A stretch of DNA of 7,888 nucleotides. Source: an uncultured Collinsella sp. (GTDB lineage: Bacteria > Actinomycetota > Coriobacteriia > Coriobacteriales > Coriobacteriaceae). Under the pieces are notes generated by a model. That model was not told where the DNA came from. It did no database searches and saw nothing but the letters and a program-made list of their open reading frames with translations. Below, in pieces: positions 1 through 5,968 of this stretch (position 1 is the first letter of the stretch; the number at the start of each line of letters is the position of its first letter). The stretch lies in assembly GCA_900757265.1 (NCBI GenBank), contig CAAENW010000281.1:1-7888 (forward strand), read 5' to 3'. A program made the translations under genes and the position numbers.

Positions 1-63
1 CATGCCGCGATTCGGTCGCACGGAGAGCATTTCCCAGTTGACAAAACTATAGGAACACCCCCC

Positions 64-212
64 TAAACAGAACAAGGCTCCCGAAGCAGAATCCGACAAT
101 CAATGTCGACAGATGCTGCTTCAGGAGCCTTGCCTGAATATCACTCTGAGGACTAGTTTAAGCGAGCTAGTGCTAATGACCTCGAATAAACACTTCTAAA
201 CAGTTAAACGGT
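64..212. repeat. TAAAC/GTTTA repeat cluster, left
   Basis: TAAAC occurs at 64-68, 187-191, 197-201 and 205-209, and its complement GTTTA at 156-160. The three copies at 187, 197 and 205 are 10 and 8 bp apart, close to one helical turn. The same pentamer is concentrated in the control regions before the sugar isomerase and the LacI gene, and I found none in the coding sequences. These are probably binding half-sites of the LacI-type regulator, controlling a gene left of the window. It is less likely that they control luxS, because they lie after its stop codon. Confidence 0.4.
73..132 (-). terminator. Long imperfect palindrome, possible luxS terminator
   Basis: The arms CAAGGCTCC-GAAGCA (73-88, interrupted by C82) and TGCTTC-GGAGCCTTG (117-132, interrupted by A123) pair over 15 bp with one mismatch. 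The interior contains a second small hairpin, CGACA (94-98) with TGTCG (104-108). Read on the minus strand, the stem is followed by TTCTGTTTAGG, a moderately T-rich tail, so it could end the luxS transcript about 120 bases past the stop codon. The plus-strand side has no T-run. The length and nested structure are more than a terminator needs, so a mobile or REP-like palindrome is an alternative. Confidence 0.45.
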
Positions 213-252
213 CGATATCTCCGTGTGAACGGTTTGGAGGCAGAGGGCGGCC

Positions 253-741
253 CTATGCCTGCTGATAGTGCAGGTGCTTCTCGTCGATATCGGCCAGGTC
301 GCGGTCGAGATAACGACGCGCAAGCCAGTTGGCCATGGGGAGGTTCTGGTCCAGGTAGTTGCCGCACTCCTCGGGAGCAGCGCCGGGGATATCGCCCTCA
401 AAGCCAGCAACAAACTCGAACAGCTCACGCACAAGCGGCAAGATTTCCTCGCTCGTCAGCTCACCAAAAACGACGAGGTAAAAGCCCGTGCGGCAGCCCA
501 TGGGCCCAAAGTAGGCAATGCGGCTCGACCACTCGGCATGATTGCGCAGGAACGTCGCGCCCAAATGCTCAATCGTGTGGCACTCGGCCGTGTTCATGAC
601 CGGCTCCTTATTGGGTGTGGTCAGGCGCAGGTCAAAGGTGGTGACGGCGGCGTCGGTCGCCGGATCGCGGTCGATGCGGCTCACATACACGCCGGGCTCA
701 AGCAGCAGATGGTCAACGGAAAAACTTGCAATGCGCTCCAT
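253..741 (-). CDS. luxS: S-ribosylhomocysteine lyase LuxS (autoinducer-2 synthase)
   Basis: LuxS cleaves S-ribosylhomocysteine to homocysteine and DPD, the precursor of autoinducer-2. It is a cytosolic enzyme of the activated methyl cycle. The 162-residue protein has normal family length. It carries the metal-binding HTIEH motif (His55, Glu58, His59), the catalytic cysteine in GPMGCRTGFY (Cys83), and the third metal ligand Cys126 in EECGNYLDQN. The ATG at 741 is preceded by GAGAGGAA at good spacing. No methylthioadenosine/SAH nucleosidase gene is next to it in this window. It lies 135 bp after the kinase gene, separated by a 75-bp palindrome that probably isolates the two transcripts. All key residues are present, so the enzyme should be active. 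The identification is very secure. Confidence 0.97.
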   Translation of the reverse strand: MERIASFSVDHLLLEPGVYVSRIDRDPATDAAVTTFDLRLTTPNKEPVMNTAECHTIEHLGATFLRNHAEWSSRIAYFGPMGCRTGFYLVVFGELTSEEILPLVRELFEFVAGFEGDIPGAAPEECGNYLDQNLPMANWLARRYLDRDLADIDEKHLHYQQA

Positions 742-762
742 GGCAGTTCCTCTCGGTAGTCA

Positions 763-837
763 ATTTGGGACGGGGCTCTTTTAGCTGGTTCGAATGGTCG
801 CACCAATCATACCAGTCAAAAAAGCCCCGTCCCAAAT
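763..837. repeat. 75-bp palindromic element between kinase and luxS
   Basis: Perfect 15-bp inverted arms, ATTTGGGACGGGGCT (763-777) and AGCCCCGTCCCAAAT (823-837), enclose a 45-bp spacer. The spacer also pairs imperfectly with itself: TTTTAGCTGGT-like against ACCAGTCAAAA-like sequence, with TGGT/ACCA around CGC near the centre. On both strands the arm runs into a T-rich stretch (CTTTT on the plus strand, TTTTTT on the minus strand), which would suit a bidirectional terminator. On the minus strand this would serve the kinase transcript. A 22-base segment (756-777) recurs inverted and exact at 7162-7183, so the element belongs to a dispersed family. A small non-autonomous palindromic element or a duplicated terminator are both possible. 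Confidence 0.7.
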
Positions 838-876
838 GAGCTGCCCGGGAATAGCCTGCGGGCGCCGCGCAGCCGC

Positions 877-2367
877 CTAGGCAGTGTAAGCGATGGTCGC
901 GTCGACGGCGTGACGCCAGCCGGCGATCTTTTTGGCTCGCTCGTCGGCAGGCATGGCAGGCTCCACGATGCCGCGGGCGCCGTAGACGTCAACGACATCG
1001 CGCGTGTACATGCCCAGCGCAATGCCGCAGGCCCAAGCCGCACCCAGACCGCTCATCTCGTCGTTGCTCGCAATGCGGATGGGCGAGCCGACCAGGTCGC
1101 TCTCAAACTGCATCAGGTACGCGTCGCGCGTGGGACCGCCGTCAACACGAAGCTCGGCCAGCGCCGCGCCCGAATCCTCGACCATCGCATCGATGACGTC
1201 GAAGATCTGATAGGCGATCGACTCATCGGCGGCCTTCACGAACTCCGCGCGGCCCGTGGTGCGTGTCATGCCAAAGACGCAGCCCTCGGCGTCGCTCGCC
1301 CAGTGCGGCGCGCCCAGGCCAGTGAACGCCGGCACAAAGTAGACGCGGCTCGCCGGGTTGGCGGCATAGCACAGGTCGGTGACTTCCTCGGGATTGTTGA
1401 TGAGCTCCAGGTCGTCGCGCAGCCACGTCTTGACGGCGCCGGCGTAGCTCACGTTGCCCTCGAGCACATACTCGGTCACACCGTCCATACGCCATGCGAG
1501 CGAGCTCGAAAGCCCATGCGAGCTGGCGACGAACTCGTCGCCGACGTTCATCATGACCGAGCTTCCGGTGCCATAGGTCGCCTTGGCCATGCCGCGGCTA
1601 TGGCAGCCCTGGGCAAACAAGGCGGCATGGCTGTCGCCGAGCACGCCGTGAATGGGCACGGGCGCCGGCAAAAAGCCGCCCAGGTCCGTTGTACCGAACA
1701 GGCCATCGGAATCGGTCACCTGCGGCAGACACGCCGGATTGACACCAAAGGCCTCGCACACCGGCTCGCTCCAGCAGCCACGGCGCAGGTCAAAAAGCTG
1801 CGTGCGGCTGGCATTGGACCAGTCGCAGCGGAACTCCGCGCCGCCCGTGAGCGTCCAGACCACCCAGGCATCGATGGTGCCCAGGCACAGCTCGCCCGCC
1901 GCCGCGGCCTCGGCAGCCGCGGGAACGTTCGCGAGGATCCAGGCCATCTTGCCCGCCGGATAGTAGGGCGAGAGCACCAGACCCGTCGTGTCACGCACCA
2001 GCTCGGCCACGCCTTCGCGCGCAGCCAGCTCGTCGCACAGCTCGCGGGCGCGGGCGCACTGCCACACCACGGCATCGCACAGCGGCTCGCCCGTCGTGCG
2101 ATTCCAGGCAACGGTAGTCTCGCGCTGGTTGGAGATGCCGATGCCGGCGACGTCGGCCGGATCGACCCCGGTCTCCTCCACCACGGCGCGCGCCACGGCC
2201 AGCACGTTGGCGGCGATCTCGGCTGGATCATGGCTCACCCAGCCGGCCTCGTTGACAATCTGGCGATGCGAGCGGTCGGCGCGATGGATCAGATGGCCGC
2301 CCTCGTCCACCAGCAGCGCCTTAGTACCCTGTGTGGACTGATCGATTCCGATGATGTATTTGCTCAT
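877..2367 (-). CDS. FGGY-family carbohydrate kinase, glycerol kinase-like, substrate uncertain
   Basis: An ATP-dependent cytosolic sugar or polyol kinase of 496 residues, the usual length for glycerol kinase. Visible features are the N-terminal phosphate-binding loop (IIGIDQSTQGTKALL, 5-19), NQRETT (80-85), an FGGY signature around SPYYPAGKMAW (133-143), the catalytic Asp245 in GDSHAAL, GTGSS (266-270) and the C-terminal RVDGG (407-411). Arg82, Glu83 and Tyr135 match the glycerol-binding residues of E. coli GlpK, but Gln246 and Phe270 are both serine, WQCRR is WQCAR, and the GGTR loop for fructose-bisphosphate control is missing. Routine annotation would call it glycerol kinase. No glpF or glpD neighbour is seen; instead it follows the isomerase and transketolase genes, so I infer a ketose substrate. 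The start is fixed by AGGAGAG (2371-2377). TK-C ends 174 bp upstream. Confidence 0.88.
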   Translation of the reverse strand: MSKYIIGIDQSTQGTKALLVDEGGHLIHRADRSHRQIVNEAGWVSHDPAEIAANVLAVARAVVEETGVDPADVAGIGISNQRETTVAWNRTTGEPLCDAVVWQCARARELCDELAAREGVAELVRDTTGLVLSPYYPAGKMAWILANVPAAAEAAAAGELCLGTIDAWVVWTLTGGAEFRCDWSNASRTQLFDLRRGCWSEPVCEAFGVNPACLPQVTDSDGLFGTTDLGGFLPAPVPIHGVLGDSHAALFAQGCHSRGMAKATYGTGSSVMMNVGDEFVASSHGLSSSLAWRMDGVTEYVLEGNVSYAGAVKTWLRDDLELINNPEEVTDLCYAANPASRVYFVPAFTGLGAPHWASDAEGCVFGMTRTTGRAEFVKAADESIAYQIFDVIDAMVEDSGAALAELRVDGGPTRDAYLMQFESDLVGSPIRIASNDEMSGLGAAWACGIALGMYTRDVVDVYGARGIVEPAMPADERAKKIAGWRHAVDATIAYTA

Positions 2368-2541
2368 GTACTCTCCTGTCTCCCCCGTCGATTCAAAAAC
2401 TAAAACCCGACGGACAAGGAGCGAGCGGCCGTCAAGTGCCGCAGATTGCCGTGAAAGAAGAGCGCCGCGTACTCTGTGTACGCAAGCGACGGTTTGAACG
2501 GCAAGGTGCGGTGCTTGGCGGCCGCGCAGCGTTTGTTTCTA
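2368..2541. other. 174-bp gap between transketolase and kinase genes
   Basis: This non-coding stretch separates the otherwise tightly packed operon genes. It contains two small inverted repeats: GCGTAC/GTACGC (2467-2472 and 2478-2483, 5-base loop) and CCGTCG/CGACGG (2385-2390 and 2408-2413), whose minus-strand loop is T-rich (GGTTTTAGTTTTTGAAT). The second hairpin lies 8 to 36 bases upstream of the kinase ribosome-binding site. A TTGACG on the minus strand is not followed by a good -10 box. The gap may hold a weak promoter, an RNA processing site or a partial terminator that lowers kinase expression. None of these is clear from the sequence. Confidence 0.4.
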
Positions 2542-3480
2542 CTAGTTGCCAAGGAACTCGGCGACCGTCTTGGCGATTCCGGCACCCGTCAGGCCGTAGT
2601 GCGCAAAGACCTCGGGGCTCGTGCCGGTGATGACCGGTGCGTCGGGCAGGCTCAGGCATTTGACCGGACGCGGGCAATGCTCGCCCACGACCTGCGCGAC
2701 CATGGAACCCAGGCCGCCGAAGGGGCTGTGCTCTTCGACCGTCACGACGGCGCGCGTGGCGTCGGCGGCCTCGATCACGGCCTCAGCGTCGAGCGGTTTG
2801 ACGCAGTACATGTCGAGCACCGTTGCCGAGATGCCCTGCTCGGCCAGCAGATCGGCGGCGTCCACGGCATGGCGGACCATCTCGCCGGTGGCGACAATCG
2901 TCACATCGGCGCCGCGACGCACCCAAGTGGCGCGATCCATCTGGAACGGGCACTCGTCCTCGGTGTACACGTCCTCCACCGGGTTGCGGCCCACACGGAT
3001 GTAGGCCGGCTTGTTGTCGGCGACCAGGGCACGCACGAGCTCGGCGGTCTGGAAGCGATCGCTCGGCAGATACACGCGCATGTTGGGAATCGCGCTCATG
3101 GCGGCGATATCCTGTGCGGAGTGATGGCTCATGCCCAAGGCGCCATAGGACACGCCGCCCGAGATGCCGATGAGCTTGACGTTGGTGTTGGAGTACGAAA
3201 CGTCGACCTTGCACTGCTCATACGAGCGCGTGGTCACAAAGGACGCCGGCGAGGCGGCCCAGGCCTTCTTGCCGCACGAGGCCATACCGGCGGCGATGCT
3301 CACCAGGTCCTGCTCGGCGATGCCGACCTCGACGGACTGCTGGGGATACTGATCGAAGAACGGCGTGAGCGACGCGGAGCCGCGGGAGTCGGAGCACAGG
3401 ACGACGATGTCCTTGTCGGTTGCGGCGGCCTCGAGCAGCGTGTCGCAGATAACCTTGCGGTTGGCGATCTTGTTAGCCAT
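2542..3480 (-). CDS. Transketolase, C-terminal subunit (split transketolase)
   Basis: The 312-residue protein covers the pyrimidine-binding and C-terminal domains of transketolase and needs the subunit encoded just upstream to be active. It has the catalytic glutamate in VEVGIAEQ (Glu56), which activates thiamine diphosphate, the SHH motif (118-120) equivalent to the THQ active-site histidine, and a C-terminal domain from about residue 190 (VTIVATGE, then VEEHSPFGGLGS). The aspartate of the canonical G-x-D-G-x-TH motif is Leu115, and the histidine 12 residues before THQ is Ser107. Both are acceptor or donor recognition positions in E. coli TktA. The ATG at 3480 overlaps the upstream gene by 8 bp and has AAGGAGG six bases upstream, so translation is coupled. 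Longer in-frame starts inside the upstream gene were rejected. Confidence 0.93.
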   Translation of the reverse strand: MANKIANRKVICDTLLEAAATDKDIVVLCSDSRGSASLTPFFDQYPQQSVEVGIAEQDLVSIAAGMASCGKKAWAASPASFVTTRSYEQCKVDVSYSNTNVKLIGISGGVSYGALGMSHHSAQDIAAMSAIPNMRVYLPSDRFQTAELVRALVADNKPAYIRVGRNPVEDVYTEDECPFQMDRATWVRRGADVTIVATGEMVRHAVDAADLLAEQGISATVLDMYCVKPLDAEAVIEAADATRAVVTVEEHSPFGGLGSMVAQVVGEHCPRPVKCLSLPDAPVITGTSPEVFAHYGLTGAGIAKTVAEFLGN

Positions 3481-4309
3481 TGATGGCCTCCTTATGGGCA
3501 GCGAAATCGGCGATGATCTGGGCATATTCCTCGTCGTTGGGCAGGTGATGATGCCAGGCGGCCTTGTCCTCCATAACGGGCGAGCCATAGCCCTTCACTG
3601 TGTTGAGGATGATGACCGTGGGCTTACCCTTGGTCTCGGCGGCCAGCGTCAGCGCGGCGTCGATGGCCTGGACGTCGTTGCCCGGAATGGACAGCACGTT
3701 CCAACCGAAGGCGGCCCAGCGCTCCTCCTGCGAATCCTGCTTCATGACGTCCTCGGTGCTGCCGCTAATCTGCAGGCGGTTGCGGTCCACGAGCGCGCAC
3801 AGGTTATCGAGCTGGTAGTTGCCGCCGCTCATGGCGCCCTCCCAGACCGAGCCCTCGGCAAGCTCGCCGTCGCCCATGATGGTGTAGACGCGGTAGTCGC
3901 GGCCATCCATCTTGCCGGCAAGCGCCATCCCGACGGCCACGGGCAGGCCATGACCCAGCGAGCCCGAGTTCATCTCGATGCCCTTGAGCTTGTTGTTGGG
4001 GTGGCCGATGTAGGGGCTGCCGAACTTAGAGAAGCGGGCCTTGACGTCGTCGAGGTCCAGATAGCCCTCGTGGCAGAGCACCGCGTAGTAGGCCTCCATG
4101 GCGTGGCCCTTGGAGAGTACGAAGCGATCGCGGTTGGGATCGTCGACGGTCTCGGGAGAAATGTTGAGGTGGTTGGCATAGAGGGTCATCAGCGCATCGA
4201 TGACCGACATGTCGCCGCCGATGTGCCCGCCAGCGCCAGCCATGATGATATCGACGCAATCGCGGCGAAGGTCCCAACGCAGGGATTCAAGCTCTTCGAT
4301 AGTTGCCAT
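3473..4309 (-). CDS. Transketolase, N-terminal subunit (split transketolase)
   Basis: The 278-residue protein is the diphosphate-binding half of a two-gene transketolase, which moves a two-carbon ketol unit between sugar phosphates. Visible motifs are GGHIGGDMS (27-35), SKGHAM (66-71), IGHPNN (101-106), GSLGHGL (116-122), and the thiamine diphosphate motif starting GDGE (146-149) and ending at DRN (175-177). Starting at MATIEEL is supported by GAGGAG (4317-4322) and by the neighbouring stop codon, which is only two bases away; the 64 extra residues of the longer frame are arginine-rich and unlike the family. A single-chain transketolase would be about twice this length. The stop overlaps the start of the C-terminal subunit, as expected for a 1:1 complex. 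Confidence 0.94.
   Translation of the reverse strand: MATIEELESLRWDLRRDCVDIIMAGAGGHIGGDMSVIDALMTLYANHLNISPETVDDPNRDRFVLSKGHAMEAYYAVLCHEGYLDLDDVKARFSKFGSPYIGHPNNKLKGIEMNSGSLGHGLPVAVGMALAGKMDGRDYRVYTIMGDGELAEGSVWEGAMSGGNYQLDNLCALVDRNRLQISGSTEDVMKQDSQEERWAAFGWNVLSIPGNDVQAIDAALTLAAETKGKPTVIILNTVKGYGSPVMEDKAAWHHHLPNDEEYAQIIADFAAHKEAING
3487..3493 (-). promoter_or_regulatory. Ribosome-binding site of the transketolase C-terminal gene
   Basis: AAGGAGG on the minus strand, six bases before the ATG at 3480, lies inside the last codons of the N-terminal subunit gene. With the 8-bp overlap it fixes the start and supports coupled translation of the two halves. Confidence 0.8.
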
Positions 4310-4311
4310 TT

Positions 4312-5712
4312 CTACTCTCCTCGCAGGTAAGCTTTGACGTCTTCTTCGATGGGGTCGTACAGGTCGGGGACAATGCCGATGTACTTGCACGCCTCGTAGA
4401 GCACCGGCACCACGTTGGCGTGAATGGCGACGCAGTGGTGGATGTAGGGACCCTCGACGATCTTGGCCTCGAGGCGCTTGAGGTTGTCGACCTCGACCCA
4501 CAGGTAGGTGCCCATGCCGGCCGGGCCGTCGATGCCGCGGGCGTTACCCAGCAGCAGCGAGTACTCGCCGTTGTCGCCGTCAAAGCGGGCAAGGGTGAGG
4601 TCGCCGTGCTTGGCCTCGGCCGTCAGCGCGCCGGGGTGATCGAAAGCCAGCGGGTAAGTGAGCTTGGGCTTGACGGCCGCGCAGCTGCAGGGCCAGGGGC
4701 CGCAGTGCTGCAGCAGCTCGCCGTTCTCGTTATCGGGATGACGCACGGTCCAGTCGGCGAACATGCCGCGGTGACGGCCCAGGTCGGCGGCCTCGACCAT
4801 CAGCGCGGTGATAGCGCCATGGATGTCGGTCTCGCAGACGATGGGGATGCCCATCTCGTTGAGGATTGCGTTGGCGGCGCAGGGCATAATGCCCAACTCG
4901 TCCTGCAGGGCGTTCCAGCACTGGATGGCGCCGGCGTTGCAGCCGTACTTCTCGACCAAGCGCTTCATGGCAATGGCGAGTCCTGCGACCGCAGGAACCT
5001 TGTCCTCGGGGATGCAGATCTCAAAGCTGTCACCAATGTGGGCGAGCATGGCTGCCATGGCCTGCTCGTCAGCCTGGGCGTCGCGCACGGCCTGGACAAG
5101 CTCGGTCATGGGGATGGGCGAAAGCTGGATGTTGAACTTCTCGAGCAGCTCGCCCTCGTTGCACATGGTCGACCAGAAATCGAACGGACGGGTGGCCATC
5201 TGCAGGATGCGGGTGTGCTTGAAGGTCTTGACCACGTTGCACACGGCCAAAAAGTCCCAGACGCCGCGCTCGAACTCGGGATCGGTCAGACGGCAGTTGG
5301 TCATGTAGGTGAAGGGAACCTGGAAGCGGCGCAGGGCCTTGCCGGTGGCGAACAGACCGCACTGGCTATCACGCAGACGGGTGCCGTCGGGCTCGGGGCG
5401 CTCGTCGCGCGGCCCCCACAGCAGCACGGGCAAACCGAGCTCGCGGGCAAGGCGGGCGCAGACATACTCGGTACCAAAGTTGGCGTGGCAGAGCATGATG
5501 CCGTCGACGCCCTCGGAGCGGAACTTCTCGACGATAGGCGCGATATGGCTGTCGTCGAACAGCAGGCCCTCGTCGTTGATGTCGTCGATATCCACAATCT
5601 CGACGCCGATCTCGCGCAGGCGATCAGCCGTCAGACCGCGATACTTGATCGCGTCCGGCGCGCTAAAGATACTGCGGCGCGTGGGCACAAAGCCGAGCTT
5701 GATCTTGTCCAT
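4312..5712 (-). CDS. L-fucose isomerase-like sugar isomerase
   Basis: A 466-residue cytosolic member of the L-fucose/L-arabinose isomerase superfamily, likely converting an aldose to a ketose with a divalent metal. It is shorter than E. coli FucI (591). By manual alignment from memory, Glu294 in CETDIHGA, Asp320 in GMFADW and His426 in IHHCVAIHAN match the FucI metal and catalytic residues Glu337, Asp361 and His528. The N-terminal part (KIKLGFVPTRRS, 3-14; GVDGIMLCHANFGTE, 68-82) resembles the Rossmann-like domains of the family. It is the first gene of the operon, two bases before the transketolase N-terminal gene, behind a repeat-rich control region. AGGGGAGGA (5718-5726) fixes the start. 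The exact sugar cannot be read from sequence; fucose itself is doubtful, because the next genes are not an aldolase or a fuculokinase of the classical fuc set. Confidence 0.88.
   Translation of the reverse strand: MDKIKLGFVPTRRSIFSAPDAIKYRGLTADRLREIGVEIVDIDDINDEGLLFDDSHIAPIVEKFRSEGVDGIMLCHANFGTEYVCARLARELGLPVLLWGPRDERPEPDGTRLRDSQCGLFATGKALRRFQVPFTYMTNCRLTDPEFERGVWDFLAVCNVVKTFKHTRILQMATRPFDFWSTMCNEGELLEKFNIQLSPIPMTELVQAVRDAQADEQAMAAMLAHIGDSFEICIPEDKVPAVAGLAIAMKRLVEKYGCNAGAIQCWNALQDELGIMPCAANAILNEMGIPIVCETDIHGAITALMVEAADLGRHRGMFADWTVRHPDNENGELLQHCGPWPCSCAAVKPKLTYPLAFDHPGALTAEAKHGDLTLARFDGDNGEYSLLLGNARGIDGPAGMGTYLWVEVDNLKRLEAKIVEGPYIHHCVAIHANVVPVLYEACKYIGIVPDLYDPIEEDVKAYLRGE
4317..4322 (-). promoter_or_regulatory. 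Ribosome-binding site of the transketolase N-terminal gene
   Basis: GAGGAG on the minus strand sits within the last codons of the isomerase gene, whose TAG stop is followed by AA and then the ATG at 4309. This decides the start against the longer upstream frame and suggests translational coupling. Confidence 0.8.
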
Positions 5713-5878
5713 GTACGTCCTCCCCTAGTCACATGTTCAGTAAACAGACGCATGTTTCGTTTTGTTCTGTTTACTAAATGTTTTACTCTTTTGTTTAAAA
5801 GTTTAGCGCGAAAGTCTCGTAAACGGTAGAGAAATCAGCCTAAACGGTATGTAAACAATCTGAACATACAAGGGCAAC
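5713..5878. promoter_or_regulatory. Control region of the isomerase-transketolase operon
   Basis: An AT-rich region in otherwise GC-rich DNA. It carries TAAAC at 5741, 5820, 5841 and 5852 and GTTTA at 5769, 5793 and 5801. The strongest unit is a perfect 10-bp inverted repeat, AGTAAACAGA (5739-5748) and TCTGTTTACT (5766-5775), separated by 17 bp. An 8-bp inverted repeat, ATGTTCAG (5733-5740) and CTGAACAT (5860-5867), brackets the whole cluster. I infer multiple operators for the LacI-type regulator encoded upstream, possibly with looping. A -35/-10 pair could not be assigned with confidence, although TTTACG and TTTTAA 17 bp apart on the minus strand are candidates. Confidence 0.7.
5739..5775. 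repeat. 10-bp perfect inverted repeat, putative operator
   Basis: AGTAAACAGA and TCTGTTTACT face each other across 17 bp, placing the two TAAAC cores 28 bp apart start to start. The pair TAAAC 7063 / GTTTA 7092 before the LacI gene has almost the same geometry (29 bp). It lies 27 bp upstream of the isomerase start codon, where binding would block the promoter or leader. Confidence 0.6.
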
Positions 5879-5906
5879 AAAAGAGGGCCCCGAAGGACCC
5901 TCTTTT
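5879..5906. terminator. Bidirectional terminator after the LacI gene
   Basis: AAAAGAGGG (5879-5887) pairs perfectly with CCCTCTTTT (5898-5906); an inner CC/GG pair follows, with a CGAA loop. The A-run and T-run flank the GC-rich stem on both sides, as in intrinsic terminators that work in both directions. It lies 62 bases past the LacI stop and insulates the downstream operon from the regulator transcript. Confidence 0.85.
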
Positions 5907-5968
5907 GAATAGCGCTATGTTTACTGCCCTAGCGAGCTTTGGCACGCTGCAGGCGATGCCGTCTCCGC

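Larger units (their letters stand above)
1..252. other. Intergenic region downstream of luxS
   Basis: No convincing gene is seen between the window edge and the luxS stop codon. The stretch holds a long imperfect palindrome (73-132) and five TAAAC/GTTTA repeats (64, 156, 187, 197, 205). A minus-strand ATG at 28-30 opens a frame that runs off the left edge, but only ten codons are visible and the upstream sequence offers only a weak ribosome-binding site. The region could be the control region of a minus-strand gene lying just left of the window. That is inferred from the repeat cluster and cannot be tested here. Confidence 0.55.

Noticed and set aside
1..30. Minus-strand ATG at 30 opening a frame off the left edge
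   Set aside because: Only ten codons are visible and the ribosome-binding site is weak, so a gene cannot be called, though the nearby TAAAC cluster makes one plausible.
253..2367. Idea that the FGGY kinase next to luxS is an AI-2 kinase like LsrK
   Set aside because: The kinase is closer to the glycerol kinase type, no lsr transporter or regulator is present, and a palindrome separates the two genes.
910..2403. Long plus-strand open frame opposite the kinase gene (497 codons)
   Set aside because: It is a mirror frame of GC-rich coding DNA. The translation shows no family motifs, whereas the opposite strand is a clear FGGY kinase.
2400..2585. Minus-strand 61-codon frame overlapping the end of the transketolase C-terminal gene
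   Set aside because: It overlaps a well-supported gene in another frame, shows no clear ribosome-binding site, and has no recognised motif.
3481..3588. Longer start for the transketolase C-terminal gene at 3588
   Set aside because: The extra 36 residues lie inside the N-terminal subunit gene in another frame. The ATG at 3480 has an ideal ribosome-binding site.
4303..5829. Long plus-strand open frame opposite the isomerase gene (508 codons)
   Set aside because: Also a GC-driven antisense shadow. It runs into the AT-rich control region and has no recognisable domain or ribosome-binding site.
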